From positions 143,731,762-143,795,761 of the forward strand of contig NC_085046.1 of assembly GCF_963662255.1 (NCBI RefSeq): a stretch of 64,000 nt of DNA. Direction: 5' to 3'. The DNA comes from Cinclus cinclus (Eukaryota > Chordata > Aves > Passeriformes > Cinclidae). Position numbers and translations under genes: made by a program. Numbering within the stretch: the stretch's first letter is position 1; every line of letters starts with the position of its first letter. Under the pieces are notes generated by a model. The model searched no databases. It saw only the letters and a list, made by a program, of their open reading frames with translations, and had not been told where the DNA came from. Shown here piece after piece: positions 13,874 through 25,058 of the stretch.

Positions 13874-14140
13874 ACAGAATCACAGAATGGGTCAGGTTGG
13901 TGGGGACCACAGTGGGCCATCTGGTCCAACCTCCCTGCTTAGAGCACATGGCACAGGATTGAGTCCAGACAGTTCTTGAATATCTCCAGTGAGGGGAACT
14001 CCACACCTTCTCTGGACAGTCTGTTGCAGCTCATGGTCACCCACACAGTAAGCATGCTCTTACTCATAGTCAAATGGAATTTTCTGTGCATCAGTTTCTG
14101 CCCATTTCCTCTTGTCCAATTGCTTGGCACCACCAAGAGC
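13874..14140 (-). mobile_element. CR1 LINE, 5'-truncated 3' end
   Basis: Read on the minus strand this is the end of a CR1 element. The plus strand shows the 3' terminus AGAATCACAGAATGGGTCAG followed by GGACCACAGTGGG, CATCTGGTCCAACCTCCCTGC, TGAATATCTCCAGTGAGGGG and CATTTCCTCTTGTCC, all standard blocks of the avian CR1 consensus in the right order. In the minus-strand frame, fragments such as RGNGQKL and SLEIFK match the C-terminus of CR1 ORF2 (reverse transcriptase polyprotein), with stops and frame damage. Only the last 270 bp or so survive, the usual result of incomplete target-primed reverse transcription. The same subfamily appears in opposite orientation at 39740-39892. Confidence 0.92.
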
Positions 14141-16905
14141 AGCAAATGCTAAAGAGCTGTTACTGGTTAATAATCCTGTAAATTAAGGGTACTGCTGTCC
14201 CCTTTGAAACTAATTAGTGTTATTCTTAGTGGTCAGAGCACAGAGGCCATTGGCCTGATCCCCAAAAGAGTAATTTCTTGCCTGCATAACCCTAAAAATT
14301 ATTTTGGTAGTGATTATGCAGATGGTGTAATGACAGAGAGAATGACAGCAAACAACATCTGCCCAACACCAGAGATGTCCAATGCCAGGAATATACTGGT
14401 ACCAATCTGTTTCACAGCCAGTGACCATCTCCATCACTTGAAGCCTGCTAAGGACAAGTAAAAAGTAGTTTCTGTGACCCTGAGCATTCCTTCAGGCGAG
14501 GCAACATCTCTGCATCCCTTCTGGGCCGGTTTTACCTGGGTTTGGAACAGGAGGATGTAAGACAGAGCTCTCACAGTCAGCTCTTTTCACAAGCCTATAA
14601 AAAAACTCAGTAAAGCAACTTCAATGGGTTCTGTAAAAGAAACATTTTGAAACTGAAGTAGACAATGCCCAGATGCAAAATGCCTACATAAATCTGACAA
14701 AAGCCCCTAAAGTACTAATTTTGTGAACATTCATTTCACTTCCTTTCATACAGATGCCTGATCTTTCTCTCTACTTCTAGTTGAATCAACTTTCGTAGCA
14801 ATCACATAGAAAGGAAAAAAATACAAACTTATGGCTCTAGGAAAAGAGGAAGCATGTCTGCCTTGTTGCATCTTCTCAGCTACCACCATTGATCATGATA
14901 ATTCACTAGGGAAATGAAAACTATTTGAAAATTTGGAGTAGGGAGAAGTGATGAAGCACCAAGAGGGGCATCAACTACATTAAATGAAAGCTCTGTAAAA
15001 TAAGCCTTCCTAGAAAGGGACTATAAAGAACTGATTTGATAGAGAATGATTTGACCATGTGAAATATTTCTTCCAGAATGAAATTTGATAACTGAACAGT
15101 CCCTTAGAAAATGTCACTCTACTAAATAAAAAAATATGCTGATACTCTCCCTTCTGTCTCACAGCTCTCCAAACATCTGAACAGTTCATATTCAGTAATG
15201 CTTTTTGACTCCTCTGCTAAGGTAGTTAAAAGGTAGTAGCTTTATTTCACAGAGGAACCAAACCATAAAGTGGATTAAGTGAGCTACCTGAGAGTGCACA
15301 GAACTTTGCCTGATAGGCTCATTTGATAGATATCCAGCAAAACCTGAACTGAGAATTAATCCCATATGTCTTGAATCCAATTTATCAGATTAAATTTTAT
15401 CAAAACTTCTACTGGGACTTCAGGACTGAGGGATAGTCACTTTCCATTAATCTATCTGTAAGGCAGATGCAAGTTCAGGGCAATCCCTTGGCAATAGAAA
15501 AATGAGTACTGCCATCAGTGGTTGGATGTAGATCTGACCAACCTGGCCCTGCCTTAAATTCTTTCCAGAAAATGCTGTTAATAACTAAAGGAATATAAGG
15601 TACTTTTTATGGCATAGTTTAAGTGAAAACTGCTTTGGGCATGACTAGAACAACTGGATAAAACATTAGAGCAACAAAATCAGCCATAACTCCTATGAAA
15701 ACTCAGGCAGAACAATTGGTCCTTGTTATGTGACATCAGTGTTTGCACCCAGGTGTGACCTGTGACAGCTGCTCTCAGAGGAAGAAATCCCAGTCTTCAT
15801 CCTGAGGAGTTAAATCCACAAGGAAAATCCCTCCTCGTGGCCCTGGGAGTCTCCTGCTGCAGCCTGGCTCTTACCCAAGGTGAGAGGTGAGAGAGCTATG
15901 CAGACCTTTGCCAGGGCATAGCAATCAGGTGTCCTTCTGCATATCCACAGGGAGTAGCCAGGGCTCACTACCCAGGCTTGGGATAACATTCCATCCCTAA
16001 ATCCCACAGTTTAGTGCAGTAAAAAGGTAGATCATCTAGCCTGGAGCAAAAACAACCTTAGCAATTGCCTAGCAACACTACTGCAGAGCAAGGCAGGAGC
16101 TGCAGGTTATCTGGATGCAGTAACTCACAAGGAAGAGCCAGCCCCAGCCAGAGCTCAGCAGCTCTAGAGCACAAACTGAGTCTCAGCTTCATCTATCTCT
16201 GCCCTAGAAAGGTAGGAACTTTCTGTCAATAAAGCAATGAGCACTTAAAAATGTTAAAACCTTTCCTTAAAAATCTGCTTGTCTCAGTCTTCAGCCTCAG
16301 CAGGTTGATAAACTTGCCAGGCAGACAAATTAGCAGTAACTCAAAGGTTACTGGTCACTCCAAAGACTGAGAGGATTTTTAATCTTCAGACCGTATCATC
16401 ATGATTTTGATTTTTTTTCCTGTTTACAGAAATGACTGATGGACTGTGGAACTGCTGTAACCATCTCAAATTCCTCACTGAAACCTTGCAGAGTTTTAAT
16501 TTTCCCCCCCTTGCAGTTTAAAGCTTCCATAGTTGCTTTATTATCACTGCTGCAAGAGAGAAGTATGACTTGGGCAGTATATTGGTGCCCATTAGTATTG
16601 CAGACTCAGTGTTATGTGTCACATTGTAATGTCTCTGATACCACAGCCAAAATGGTTACAGGGTGAATGAGGCTATTAACTCCAGGGACTGTGAGCAATT
16701 TAAATTCAAATGCTGCTCCACCTTAATAAACAGTCTTTCTTGCAGGTTTGGAGCTTGCAAACCTTAAGTTAGCACTTTTCAGGTGGAAAGCCATTCATAT
16801 GAAAAGTAGCCGAAAAAAGCAAAGTTAGAAATCTAATAAAATTGGCAAATTTAATTTGGCTGTCCAGTTGTGAGGTCTTTTTGTGTAATTGAAATACTTT
16901 GTGAC
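14141..16905. other. Unique noncoding stretch
   Basis: No gene or repeat was recognised. The frames at 14204-14461 (plus) and 14210-14437 (minus) overlap almost completely, so at most one could be real, and neither shows a domain. Confidence 0.55.
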
Positions 16906-16970
16906 GGAATGGAATGGAATGGAATGGAATGGAATGGAATGGAATGGAATGGAATGGGGTAGAATAGAAT
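16906..16970 (+). repeat. (GGAAT)n array on a CR1 tail
   Basis: Ten perfect GGAAT units are followed by GGGGT and two AGAAT units, then CR1 body. The AGAAT units are the normal tail of this CR1 type. The GGAAT block most likely arose from them by a point change and slippage. Confidence 0.92.
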
Positions 16971-17065
16971 AGTTCAGTTGAAAGAGGGCTTACAATAACC
17001 ATTTAGTCCCTGCCTGACCACTGCAGGACTGACCAAAAGTTAAAGCATGTTATTAACTCTATTGT

Positions 17066-17545
17066 CTAAATTTCTCTAAAAGATGGATGGGCTTGGGGTA
17101 TTGGCCACCTCTCTAGGAAGTTGGTTCCACTCTTTGACCACCCTCTCAGTAACGAAATGGTTTCCAATATCAACACTGAGCCTCTGTTGATGCAGCTTTG
17201 GATCATTCCCACATGTCCTATCACTGAACACCAGAGAGAAGCCCTCAGCACCTCCCGTTCCATGTAGAGAACCATGAAGTCACCCCTCAGCCTCCTCTTC
17301 TCCAAACCAGACAAGCCCAGAGCCCTCAGCTGCTCCTCACAGGACATGACTTCCAGCCCTCTCATTGCCTTTGGGGCCCTTCTTGGGACATATTCAAGGA
17401 CCTTCACATCCTTCTGAACTCGCAGGGCCCAGCCCTGCACGCAGGGCTCCAAGGCTGAGCACAGCGAGGGAATCACCTCTGCTGCCTCTCTGGTCATGCT
17501 GGGTTTGATGCAGTCTGGGACGGGATTTGCCCTTTTGCCTGCCAT
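17066..17545 (-). pseudogene. CR1 ORF2 C-terminal remnant, frameshifted
   Basis: A 159-codon frame on the minus strand runs without a stop through the CR1 copy. Its first 90 or so residues follow the CR1 ORF2 region just after the reverse-transcriptase domain: a KRA start, the REAAEVIPSLCSAL segment, VQKDVKVLEYVPRRA, RGLEVMSCEEQLRALGL, then LEKRRLRGDF at about residue 82. After that the frame no longer gives the expected CR1 ending. The expected tail is found in another phase, so at least one frameshift is present. The stretch lacks the catalytic reverse-transcriptase motifs and the N-terminal endonuclease, which lie upstream in a full element and were never copied here. The ATG at the start is accidental. 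It is a dead LINE fragment and not a host gene. Confidence 0.88.
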
Positions 17546-20500
17546 ATTTTTGGAAAACTGAATTATAACTGATTTATAAATAAATCCATGAGGTAATGAT
17601 TACTAGCTCATCTTCTTTTACTCAACATTGGCTTTGAAATTTTAGTTTTAGATCTAAATTATCAGGATGCCAATGTGACAGTAAGGTCATTTGAATTACA
17701 CATTCAAGACTGTAACATTTCACCTTTGGATTACTCCCTATTGAAACACATTGATGCAATTTCATACCATCTCTGCCTTCCCTACTTTGACTATATTTTT
17801 TCCTTTCCATAATAAATATGTTTTGAAAGAACATGCTTTTAATTCTAAGTTAGCTCATGCTAATGGGTTTTTAAAGCACAAATCTGCTGCCATTCAAATG
17901 GCAAACTCCAGAAACATTTGTCAAGAATCAGAATCATAACATCTGTCTTAGAAAGCTCTTCACGTGAACAGCTGGGATTTTAGATCATATTGTGGTAAAG
18001 GACTCCATTGGCTTCTCTAAGACCCTTAATTTCCACTTGGATGATTGTTGGAGCATGGGTAGATTTTTGCAACTATCACTGTGAGTTTGTTTTTTTTTTG
18101 TGCATTTGTTTGTGTGCTCATTTCTAGACTAAATCTCCCTCAAAGCCCCATTAAATGGCAAATTTAAATAGACACTTCGGTTTAACTGATCAGTGCAGTT
18201 AATCAGTGAAAAAGAAGTTGGAGCAGATCCTATATCCCTGGTAAAATCCACTGTAATCGACTTCCAATCTTTTTCTGAGCACCCACTGGTCTGTACAGAA
18301 GGCACAATGTCCATCAGGATACTTAGTCCAATTCCCACAGCAACATACAACCATGTAACAGAAATGAAACACAAAAAACCCTGCCCTTTATGTCATCCTG
18401 AAATATAACTCCCACAACCTGTACAGGACTTGCTTTTGGATGGCAGTACCAAGACCTTATTTCATTTACCAGTTTAATGCAGATATTTCTAGTTTCAATT
18501 GCTTTCTATAGAAATTATTTCTTCCAAACCCCACCATATGCAAAGGCACAAGTGACTTTTCACTGTACATCCCAGTACTTGAATGAATCTGTCAAACATT
18601 TCTGTTTTAATCTAAACTACATTACATTGGAACATAAGCTGTCAAAGCTGAAAGTGGTGAAACCTACTTAATAGAGTTGAATGCAAAATGTTTTGCCTAT
18701 GTTATAGGAAATGAAAACTATAACATTGATAATTGCAATTTTTAGATCATGCCTTACTCTTTACACATTTGAACCTGAAATGCTTTTCACATTCTTAAAA
18801 CTGCACAGATGCTAATACTCAGTATTTCTGATGTCCACCAGGATCTCTCTGTTTTGCTTTGTCTCGGTAAACCCATTCTGATGAAGGGATGAGGCAATAT
18901 CCATCTGCTCATAATTAGAATAATTCCTTGTGTGAGTCTACCTTGAATAAAGCAAAGGAATGGAAGATTTAATAATTGCTGGCAGCAGAGTTTTCAATTC
19001 CTACAATCACCAAGCTTTTCTTATAAAATCCCGCATTTAAGATACAATTCTTGAAGACTTTTGTACATGTTTAATTATATATTGCTTTTCCTAAGTACCA
19101 AAATGCCAGGTAGTTTTTCACCGAAGACTTATTTGGAAGTTACGATAAGGATTAATAAAGCTGAGCCTGTATTATGGCTGTGAAAAGGGTTGTGGATCTA
19201 GCAATGTGTGAGGAGGACGATATAGTGTTTATCTAAAAATCACAACTGTAAATGCTGAAATCTCAGTCTTTTAAAAACTGGTATACCAAATTGCTCTTTC
19301 AGAACCACAGGTAGTTCACTGATGGAGTTTCCCTTTAATATCTAAATCAGAAATTATATTAATTCTTTATGCTATTTAAGGACTCTGCACTGCTGTCTTT
19401 TTTCAATCCTTCTTACAGAAAGGAGGCAAGTTATAGCACAACCTAAAACCTCTAGATCTGTCTCTTCTGTTAGGCCCAGCATGAACTAAGTCTCAAATCA
19501 AGGAAGTTACCAAAACAGCTGAAAAAACTAAAGTGAGCACCTTCAGCACTCATTGCAGAGAAGCAGACGGGACTGTGGCAGTGCCAAGAGTTTGGAGGCA
19601 TGAAAGAGGCTGCCTCATCCTCTCACTTGGGAAATCAGAGTCTGTAATTGTTGGATAAGCACGAACTAAGAGAAGAGGAGGATCAGAACTCACTGTTAAA
19701 ACACACTTGTTTACTGTCTTGCTCCAGTGTGGCAGGGACTCAGTGGGAAAAAGTATTAAATCCTTGAGTAGGTCAGAATCTCAGTCCTGCTCCTGGCTTG
19801 TGCTGACAAAATCCAGTGTAAATCTGGACAGGATTTAAATATAAAACTGCACCTTATAAAAGAGCATATATCATGTTACAGAGAAAACAAACAGCATGGT
19901 GAGTGAAGGAAAAGCCAAAGAAAACAATATATATGAGATAAAAAATATGAAGAGAAAATCAGGAAAACAATAATATGCTGGGCTATGAATCAGACTCATA
20001 ACAGTGCACTCAGAACTGGTAGTTAGTCTGGACCAAATAAAATATGGTAAGGAATAAATCTGCAAAGACCATAGAAATGGCTAAAGGACACACAATTCTG
20101 AGGTCACCAAGCTGTTGATTTATTTCCTTATGAACTGGCATAGCTACCAGACACACTGACTCCAGATCTTGCTGCTTCCAGAACTGTAGAGGCAACAAAC
20201 GTCATCATAGGCTTCTCTGCATAATGGAAAAGCAATGTCATAGGTGTTTATTGACACTTTTATCTTAAAAAGGTTCCATTTTAAGTTCTTCTTATTAAAA
20301 TTAAAACAAAAGCCTTCTAAAATAACCCAGAAATTTTGTTTCCAGTTTATTTTTTAATATGAGTGCATTTTTCAGCGCACAGTAAGTTAACATGCTGATG
20401 CATTAGTTTTGCACCTGAAACTGAAACAGTTCTTCATTCTAACTCTAGAATATGTAGCAAAAATGGCATATGATTATAATTTTAATTCTCACATAGAGAT

Positions 20501-22082
20501 ATATGTTTGTGTCGCATGTTAATACATTCTTCAATGTTAATGAAGTAATATTGCCTTATTTCAAAAACTATATTGCAATATTAAGGAAGAACATTGGATT
20601 CATAATGACATAAACTGCAGAAAAAAACACCCCAATTTAATAATAATAATGAATCTTCCAGTTTCTTTAGTAAATAAATACCTGAATGTAGGCTCAAAAT
20701 ACCAGAAATTATTCTGCCAGCAGCCTCACAGTATATAAGGAGGTATATTCAACCAACAGTCCAGTTCTCTGTGTCCTTTTTATCAATGAACTTTCTCTAA
20801 ATAGAGGTTTCCAAAGGCTTTGGGATAAGTTAATTAGCTCCCTTTGTCTTAATCTAAAACTCACTTAAATATATGGTAAGAGTTCCATCTATTCTAGGGT
20901 AGTTTGAATTTTTAAATGACCTTATGTTGTTTAAAAATTGGATTTTCTGCAGAGTGCTCCAAACATGCTGATGTTCTGATCCAACCACATCCCTAAGTGG
21001 TGGCAAGGCATGTTGCCAATGCAAAGAGATTGTCCTGATTTTCTCACTAGGCTGATAAAATACAGAGAAATATTGTTCCTGCTGTGATAGTTAAAAAGGA
21101 TTTCCCAGTAATCTGCTTTCCAGGCTATGAAATGCTGGAGCCATGGCTTTATGTTTTTGTTCTTTCACCTTTGGTTGTGTCATTCTCATGTGGTTTGCCC
21201 CCACTGCAAGGCTGAGGCAGGAAGTCACTTGCTCCATTTTGGGTTTAGGCCATGAACAATGTTCACCTGTTTGGAAATTCGAAGTGATTTTTAGATTTTG
21301 GCACTAAATCGAGGACTATTCTTTATTCCCAAAACCTCTATGCTCACTAGGAAATAGCCAGTAAAAACTGGGTATCCTGCAGCATTAAATCACAGTGTCA
21401 CTGGGGGAAATAACAGCAGAACAAAAGGGTGGGAAGGCTTTTAACTTCACCCCTAGTTACAATAATCTCACAGATAATTTTCTGTCCTGTCCTGTTGCTT
21501 CTGCTTCAAAATTAAACTCTCCCTTTGTCAGTGGTCAGCCTGCTGCTCTTGCTGTCTTTAGCAAATATGACACATATTTTCTTTTGAAACCAAATCTGTC
21601 CTCCAGCTGTAGAGTACAATGTACAGTACACCTGGCTCTGCCTGTGCAGCCCCTCAGATCCTTCCTTGTTAAAAGACACTTTCACCACTTCCAGCCCCCT
21701 CACTCCACTGCTGAGCAAGTCTTTCACACAGCCACATATCTCACTCTCCCTGCTCTGACCTCACATCACTTTTCTTCCCTCTTGTGCAGCATTAAGTTTG
21801 ATCAATACTTCCACTCTTCCCTGTCTGCTACAGAAGTTCCCTAAAAGCATCAAGTTAGTTTGTCTTTTTTGGATGTTTGTTTTTCCTGACCTACGTATGG
21901 TATTTGTATTATCTGCCTTTAATCACTCCATCTTATCCAAATTAGTAACAACACAAAAGGCCAGTAGCAGTTACTAATTTCTGGTTCTTCCATTCCCTGA
22001 CATTTAAAATAAACCTCCTAGACTTTCTATAATGCAGAGGGATGCCTCCAGACCCAAATCAGCACAGACATTTCTACAAACA
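17546..22082. other. Unique AT-rich noncoding stretch
   Basis: No recognised transposon. The sequence at 18.4-20.9 kb is notably AT-rich. One minus-strand frame at 18129-18374 is discussed as a finding because it reads like a membrane or signal segment followed by a Cys/N-glycosylation-bearing segment. It has no recognised homologue and no convincing donor site. The plus-strand frame 21395-21844 (149 codons) has no domain and is overlapped by a minus-strand frame. Confidence 0.5.
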
Positions 22083-22382
22083 GTCATAGAACCACTAAGA
22101 TTAGAAAAGACCTCCAATATTGCTCAGTCCAACCTTTGACCAGTGCCACCAACCACATTGCCAAGTGCCATGTCTGCTCACTCTTGGAGCACTCCCAGGG
22201 ATGGTGACTCGACCACTGCCCTGGGCAGCCTGTTCCAATGCTTAACCACTCTTAGAGTGAAGAAATTCTTCCTAATACCCAGCCTGAACCTCCCCTGGTG
22301 CAATTTGAGGTAATTTCTCTTTATCCTATTCCCAGTTGCCTGAGAGAAGAGGCTGACCCCCATCTTACCACAAACTCCTTAG
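22083..22382 (-). mobile_element. CR1 LINE, 5'-truncated 3' end
   Basis: The plus strand carries the complement of a CR1 end: AGAACCACTAAGATTAGAAAAG, GACCTCCAATATTG, GGGATGGTGACTCGACCACTG, CCTGGGCAGCCTGTTCCAATG, CTTCCTAATACCCAGCCTGAAC and a GAGAAGAGGCTGACCCCCA block. The order and spacing match one CR1 subfamily, the same one as at 60971-61327. The 5' truncation lies near the ACAAACTCCTTAG sequence. The tail is short and not expanded. Confidence 0.93.
22178..22363 (-). pseudogene. CR1 ORF2 C-terminal tail remnant
   Basis: The 61-codon minus-strand frame matches the extreme C-terminus of the CR1 ORF2 protein. It contains GVSLFSQATGNRIKRN, LHQGRFRLGIRKNFFT, VVKHWNRLPRAVVESPSLGV and then a stop. 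In intact elements this segment ends the polyprotein after the reverse transcriptase. Everything upstream is missing, so it cannot encode an active protein. It is well preserved at protein level, suggesting a younger insertion than the 33.3-kb relic. The start codon is not biological. Confidence 0.9.
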
Positions 22383-23932
22383 GAAAACAAGACTCAGAGG
22401 CAAAGCTTACACAGCTCAGGACAAGTGCTTGTTTACCATACAGGGCCACTGGCAGGAAAACAGAAATTATTTTAAAGCAGAAAGAATCATAGGTTTTTGT
22501 CCTTTCCCACAGGGACTTGAAATCAGTGGGTAGAATGGGGATGTAGTTCTCCAGCAGAAGAAAGGAAATAAAAAGGAATATTGATACTTTAAAGTTAATT
22601 TCAACCATCAAGGTGAAGAGTTATTGCAGAGATAGCACTGAAGAAGCAAAAATTCCCTCTGCTGTAGCTTGCCTTTCTGTCTGGCCTTGCAACAGCCGTT
22701 CTTGTACTCTGCATATAAAAGATGATCTAGGCCTATTAAAGAATTAATATTCAATTCTCCTTAAGAAGATAATTCTGGTCATTTCAATGTCCAAAAGTTA
22801 ACTTTTTTTTGGCAGTGATTTGATCTAGAGCATCCACATAATGTTTATCTACCACAAATTGGTTTTTTTTAAATAGAATAAGAAAGCTTTCAACAGGCAT
22901 ACAAGTGAGAGGCCAGTCAGATTAAGTAGGTATTTCTGTGTTCCTGTCCTTCTTCTGTCTGTTCTTTCTGTCAGGTGTGGGGACAAAGCTTTCTGCCTAA
23001 AGAAGAAGTATATGTGAAAAAAGAGATCCGTGATGTTTGGAAAATCCTTTGGCAGTGAATGTGAGTAGGCCTAAAAAAGGTCAGGTTTAGATGTATTTAT
23101 AAAGATAAAATTGGCTGAAATCAGCTCCATTGGCTTCACTTCAAGCTCTTCCAGCAAATTTTTCGTAGAAATGAAACCCCTTAGAGAGCCCTGGAATTTT
23201 GCTTAGTGATTTTTTTTAATGTCTCTATTTTCAGACTCTATATACTGTGATCTGCTTGGGTAAAGCTGGTCCATCAGGCAATCACTGCAGGGCACTGTAG
23301 TGATTTTTGTTGTGTTTAAAAGTTGCTACTTCAGTTGGAAAACAGTATGTCTTCCACCAGCCTACTAAGAAACAGAGTGCTAATATCCCAGGTAGTTCAA
23401 AGGCAGCTCAGGTATTTCCAGTGCTATACTGTAGTCTTTCTATCACTTAGTGTGGACTTTCCCTTGGTGTTCCTGTGTTTAGTAAAGCCCATGCTGGGCA
23501 CCATGGATAAACAAGTAACCTTATGTCTCTAGAGGTACTGGCATTGTGAAAACTCATTTCTGATACTAGAATTCCTAGAGAGCTTTCAAAAGCTTGAAGA
23601 ATATTTCATTTTTATGGACTCAGTTTCTAAATCTTGGTGTGATGCTGTAAAAGTGATACATTTTTTAAGCTCCATAGTGTTCATGCATTTTTTTAATATT
23701 TCTATTGAATTATTTGCTTGCTTGCCTGGACCAATTTCTTTTCTCTTAATAAGAACAAAATGAAGTTAAAGTGTATGCATTATTAAATTTAATAGGAAGT
23801 TACAATTGAATTACAAAATAGTAGATATTTCTCTTATTTATTATGAGTACTGGTCTCTCTCTTTCTCTCACACTGGATCTTTTTCTGCCTGTAAGATATG
23901 GGGGAAATGGCCTAATAAGCTGTCTTTTACAG
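22383..23932. other. Unique noncoding stretch
   Basis: No gene or repeat recognised. The overlapping frames at 22298-22492 and 22321-22611 extend out of the CR1 copy and are chance. Confidence 0.55.
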
Positions 23933-24034
23933 CTGAGATTTTCAGAGCAAACTTCAGATGTCTGAATGCCCTCATCCCATTCAATTTAATGAGGACTGAG
24001 AATCAAATCCCTTAAGTGACTATGAAAACTTCAG
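23933..24034. mobile_element. Probable palindromic MITE relic (faint)
   Basis: The ends form an imperfect inverted repeat: CTGAGATTTTCAGAGCAAAC on the left, and on the right a TATGAAAACTTCAG end whose complement reads CTGAAGTTTTCATAG. Between them lie TCTGAATGCC, CCCATTCAATTTAATGAGGA and AAATCCCTTAAGTGAC. That vocabulary is typical of amniote palindromic DNA-transposon relics, which carry a CCCATTGAAATCAATGGGAG-like centre. It ends exactly where a GGGA repeat begins. The element is badly decayed and could be a coincidental match. Confidence 0.4.
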
Positions 24035-24054
24035 AAGGGAGGGAGGGAGGGAGG
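24035..24054 (+). repeat. (GGGA)n microsatellite
   Basis: About five AGGG-type units in a row, directly abutting the MITE-like sequence on its left. Confidence 0.85.
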
Positions 24055-24761
24055 ATGTTCCAGTAGCCAGGGCCTTGTGTGCTGAGGCTGCCTGGTCCAT
24101 GGGGAACTCCCTCTGTGACTCCAGACTTCACTTTCCTTTCCCACTGCAAAATGGACAATCCACTCAGTCACCTCTTGTGGGGACAGAAGGGCTGAAGTCA
24201 TTACAGACAGTGATTTTTTGGGTTTTTTTTGGACTGCACAGAGGCAGGGGGGTGTACCTAACACATTAAAACGTATTTCAGAACTATTTCCTTGCATTGA
24301 CGCTGAAGACCTGGCATTTCATGAATGCCAACATGACAGAACCTTCATTGTTTGATACAAGAAACCATCAACCTCCTCGAACAACCGAGATGAAACAATG
24401 ATTCAGGTAGAAACAGTGATAAAAAAGAAAAAAAAGCTGTTTGGGGTAAGAGATCATCTTCTCCAAATGACTGGCCATGAAAATTTTAGGCTACAGAATA
24501 GCTAAGAATGATATGGCAGCAGCTCTCACACAGTCTTACAAAAGAGATGATGGAGACAAAAACATGGAGCATGCCTATGATTTCGAGTGCAGAAAGTGCA
24601 GCATCAAATTATTTGATATAAAAAACAAGGTGTCCTAGTCCCATTGTATTGAAACTCCCTTCAGAGTAAAGGACATTTTATAACCATAGTTACATCTCTT
24701 ATGTAACTGCAGTGTGATTGAGAGAAGTGGAGTAAATGTGCATTGGTTTCCAAGGCAAACT
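24055..24761. other. Unique noncoding stretch
   Basis: Nothing recognised. Two frames near 24031-24297 lie on opposite strands over the same bases, and neither shows a domain. Confidence 0.55.
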
Positions 24762-24816
24762 GAGGGAGGGAAGGAAGGGAGGAAGGAAGGAAGGAAGGAA
24801 GGAAGGAAGGAAGGAA

Positions 24817-24902
<86 letters not shown>

Positions 24903-24945
24903 CAAAGAGAGAGAAAGAGAGAGAGAAAGAAAGAAAGAAAGAGAG

Positions 24946-25040
<95 letters not shown>

Positions 25041-25058
25041 AAAAAAAAAAAAAGAAAG
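24762..25058 (+). repeat. Compound (GGAA)n-(GAAA)n microsatellite
   Basis: A 300-bp pure-purine tract on the plus strand. GGGA/GGAA units (to about 24820) switch to GAAA units (to 24900). An interruption rich in GAGA follows (24901-24955), then GAAA units again, then a run of 13 A. The Lys/Glu/Arg frames on the plus strand and the Phe/Leu/Ser frame on the minus strand are artefacts of the repeat. Confidence 0.96.

Larger units (their letters stand above)
16906..17545 (-). mobile_element. CR1 LINE, 5'-truncated, with expanded tail
   Basis: This is the longest CR1 copy in the window. On the plus strand the tail end comes first (GGAAT units, GGGGT, two AGAAT), followed by AGTTCAGTTG, CTGCCTGACCACTGCAGG, AAAGTTAAAGCATGTTATTAA, CCACCTCTCTAGGAAG, CCTCAGCCTCCTCTTCTCC, CTCCTCACAGGACATG and TTCAAGGACCTTCACATCCTT. 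These are CR1 consensus blocks in correct order. The element therefore inserted in minus orientation and lost its 5' part. Similarity fades near 17545, just after the region coding for the Ala-Gly-Lys-Arg-Ala stretch. The AGAAT-type tail belongs to a different CR1 subfamily from the octamer-tailed copies elsewhere in this window. Confidence 0.93.

Noticed and set aside
13939..14145. 68-codon minus-strand frame
   Set aside because: It is CR1 ORF2 C-terminal sequence with damage, already covered by the CR1 feature.
16030..16060. Short CR1-like word (GATCATCTAGCCTGG)
   Set aside because: About 14 bases only, with no neighbouring CR1 blocks; within chance expectation.
21395..21844. 149-codon plus-strand frame
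   Set aside because: No recognisable family, and a minus-strand frame overlaps it. Composition is Ser/Leu/Pro-rich, as expected of noncoding sequence.
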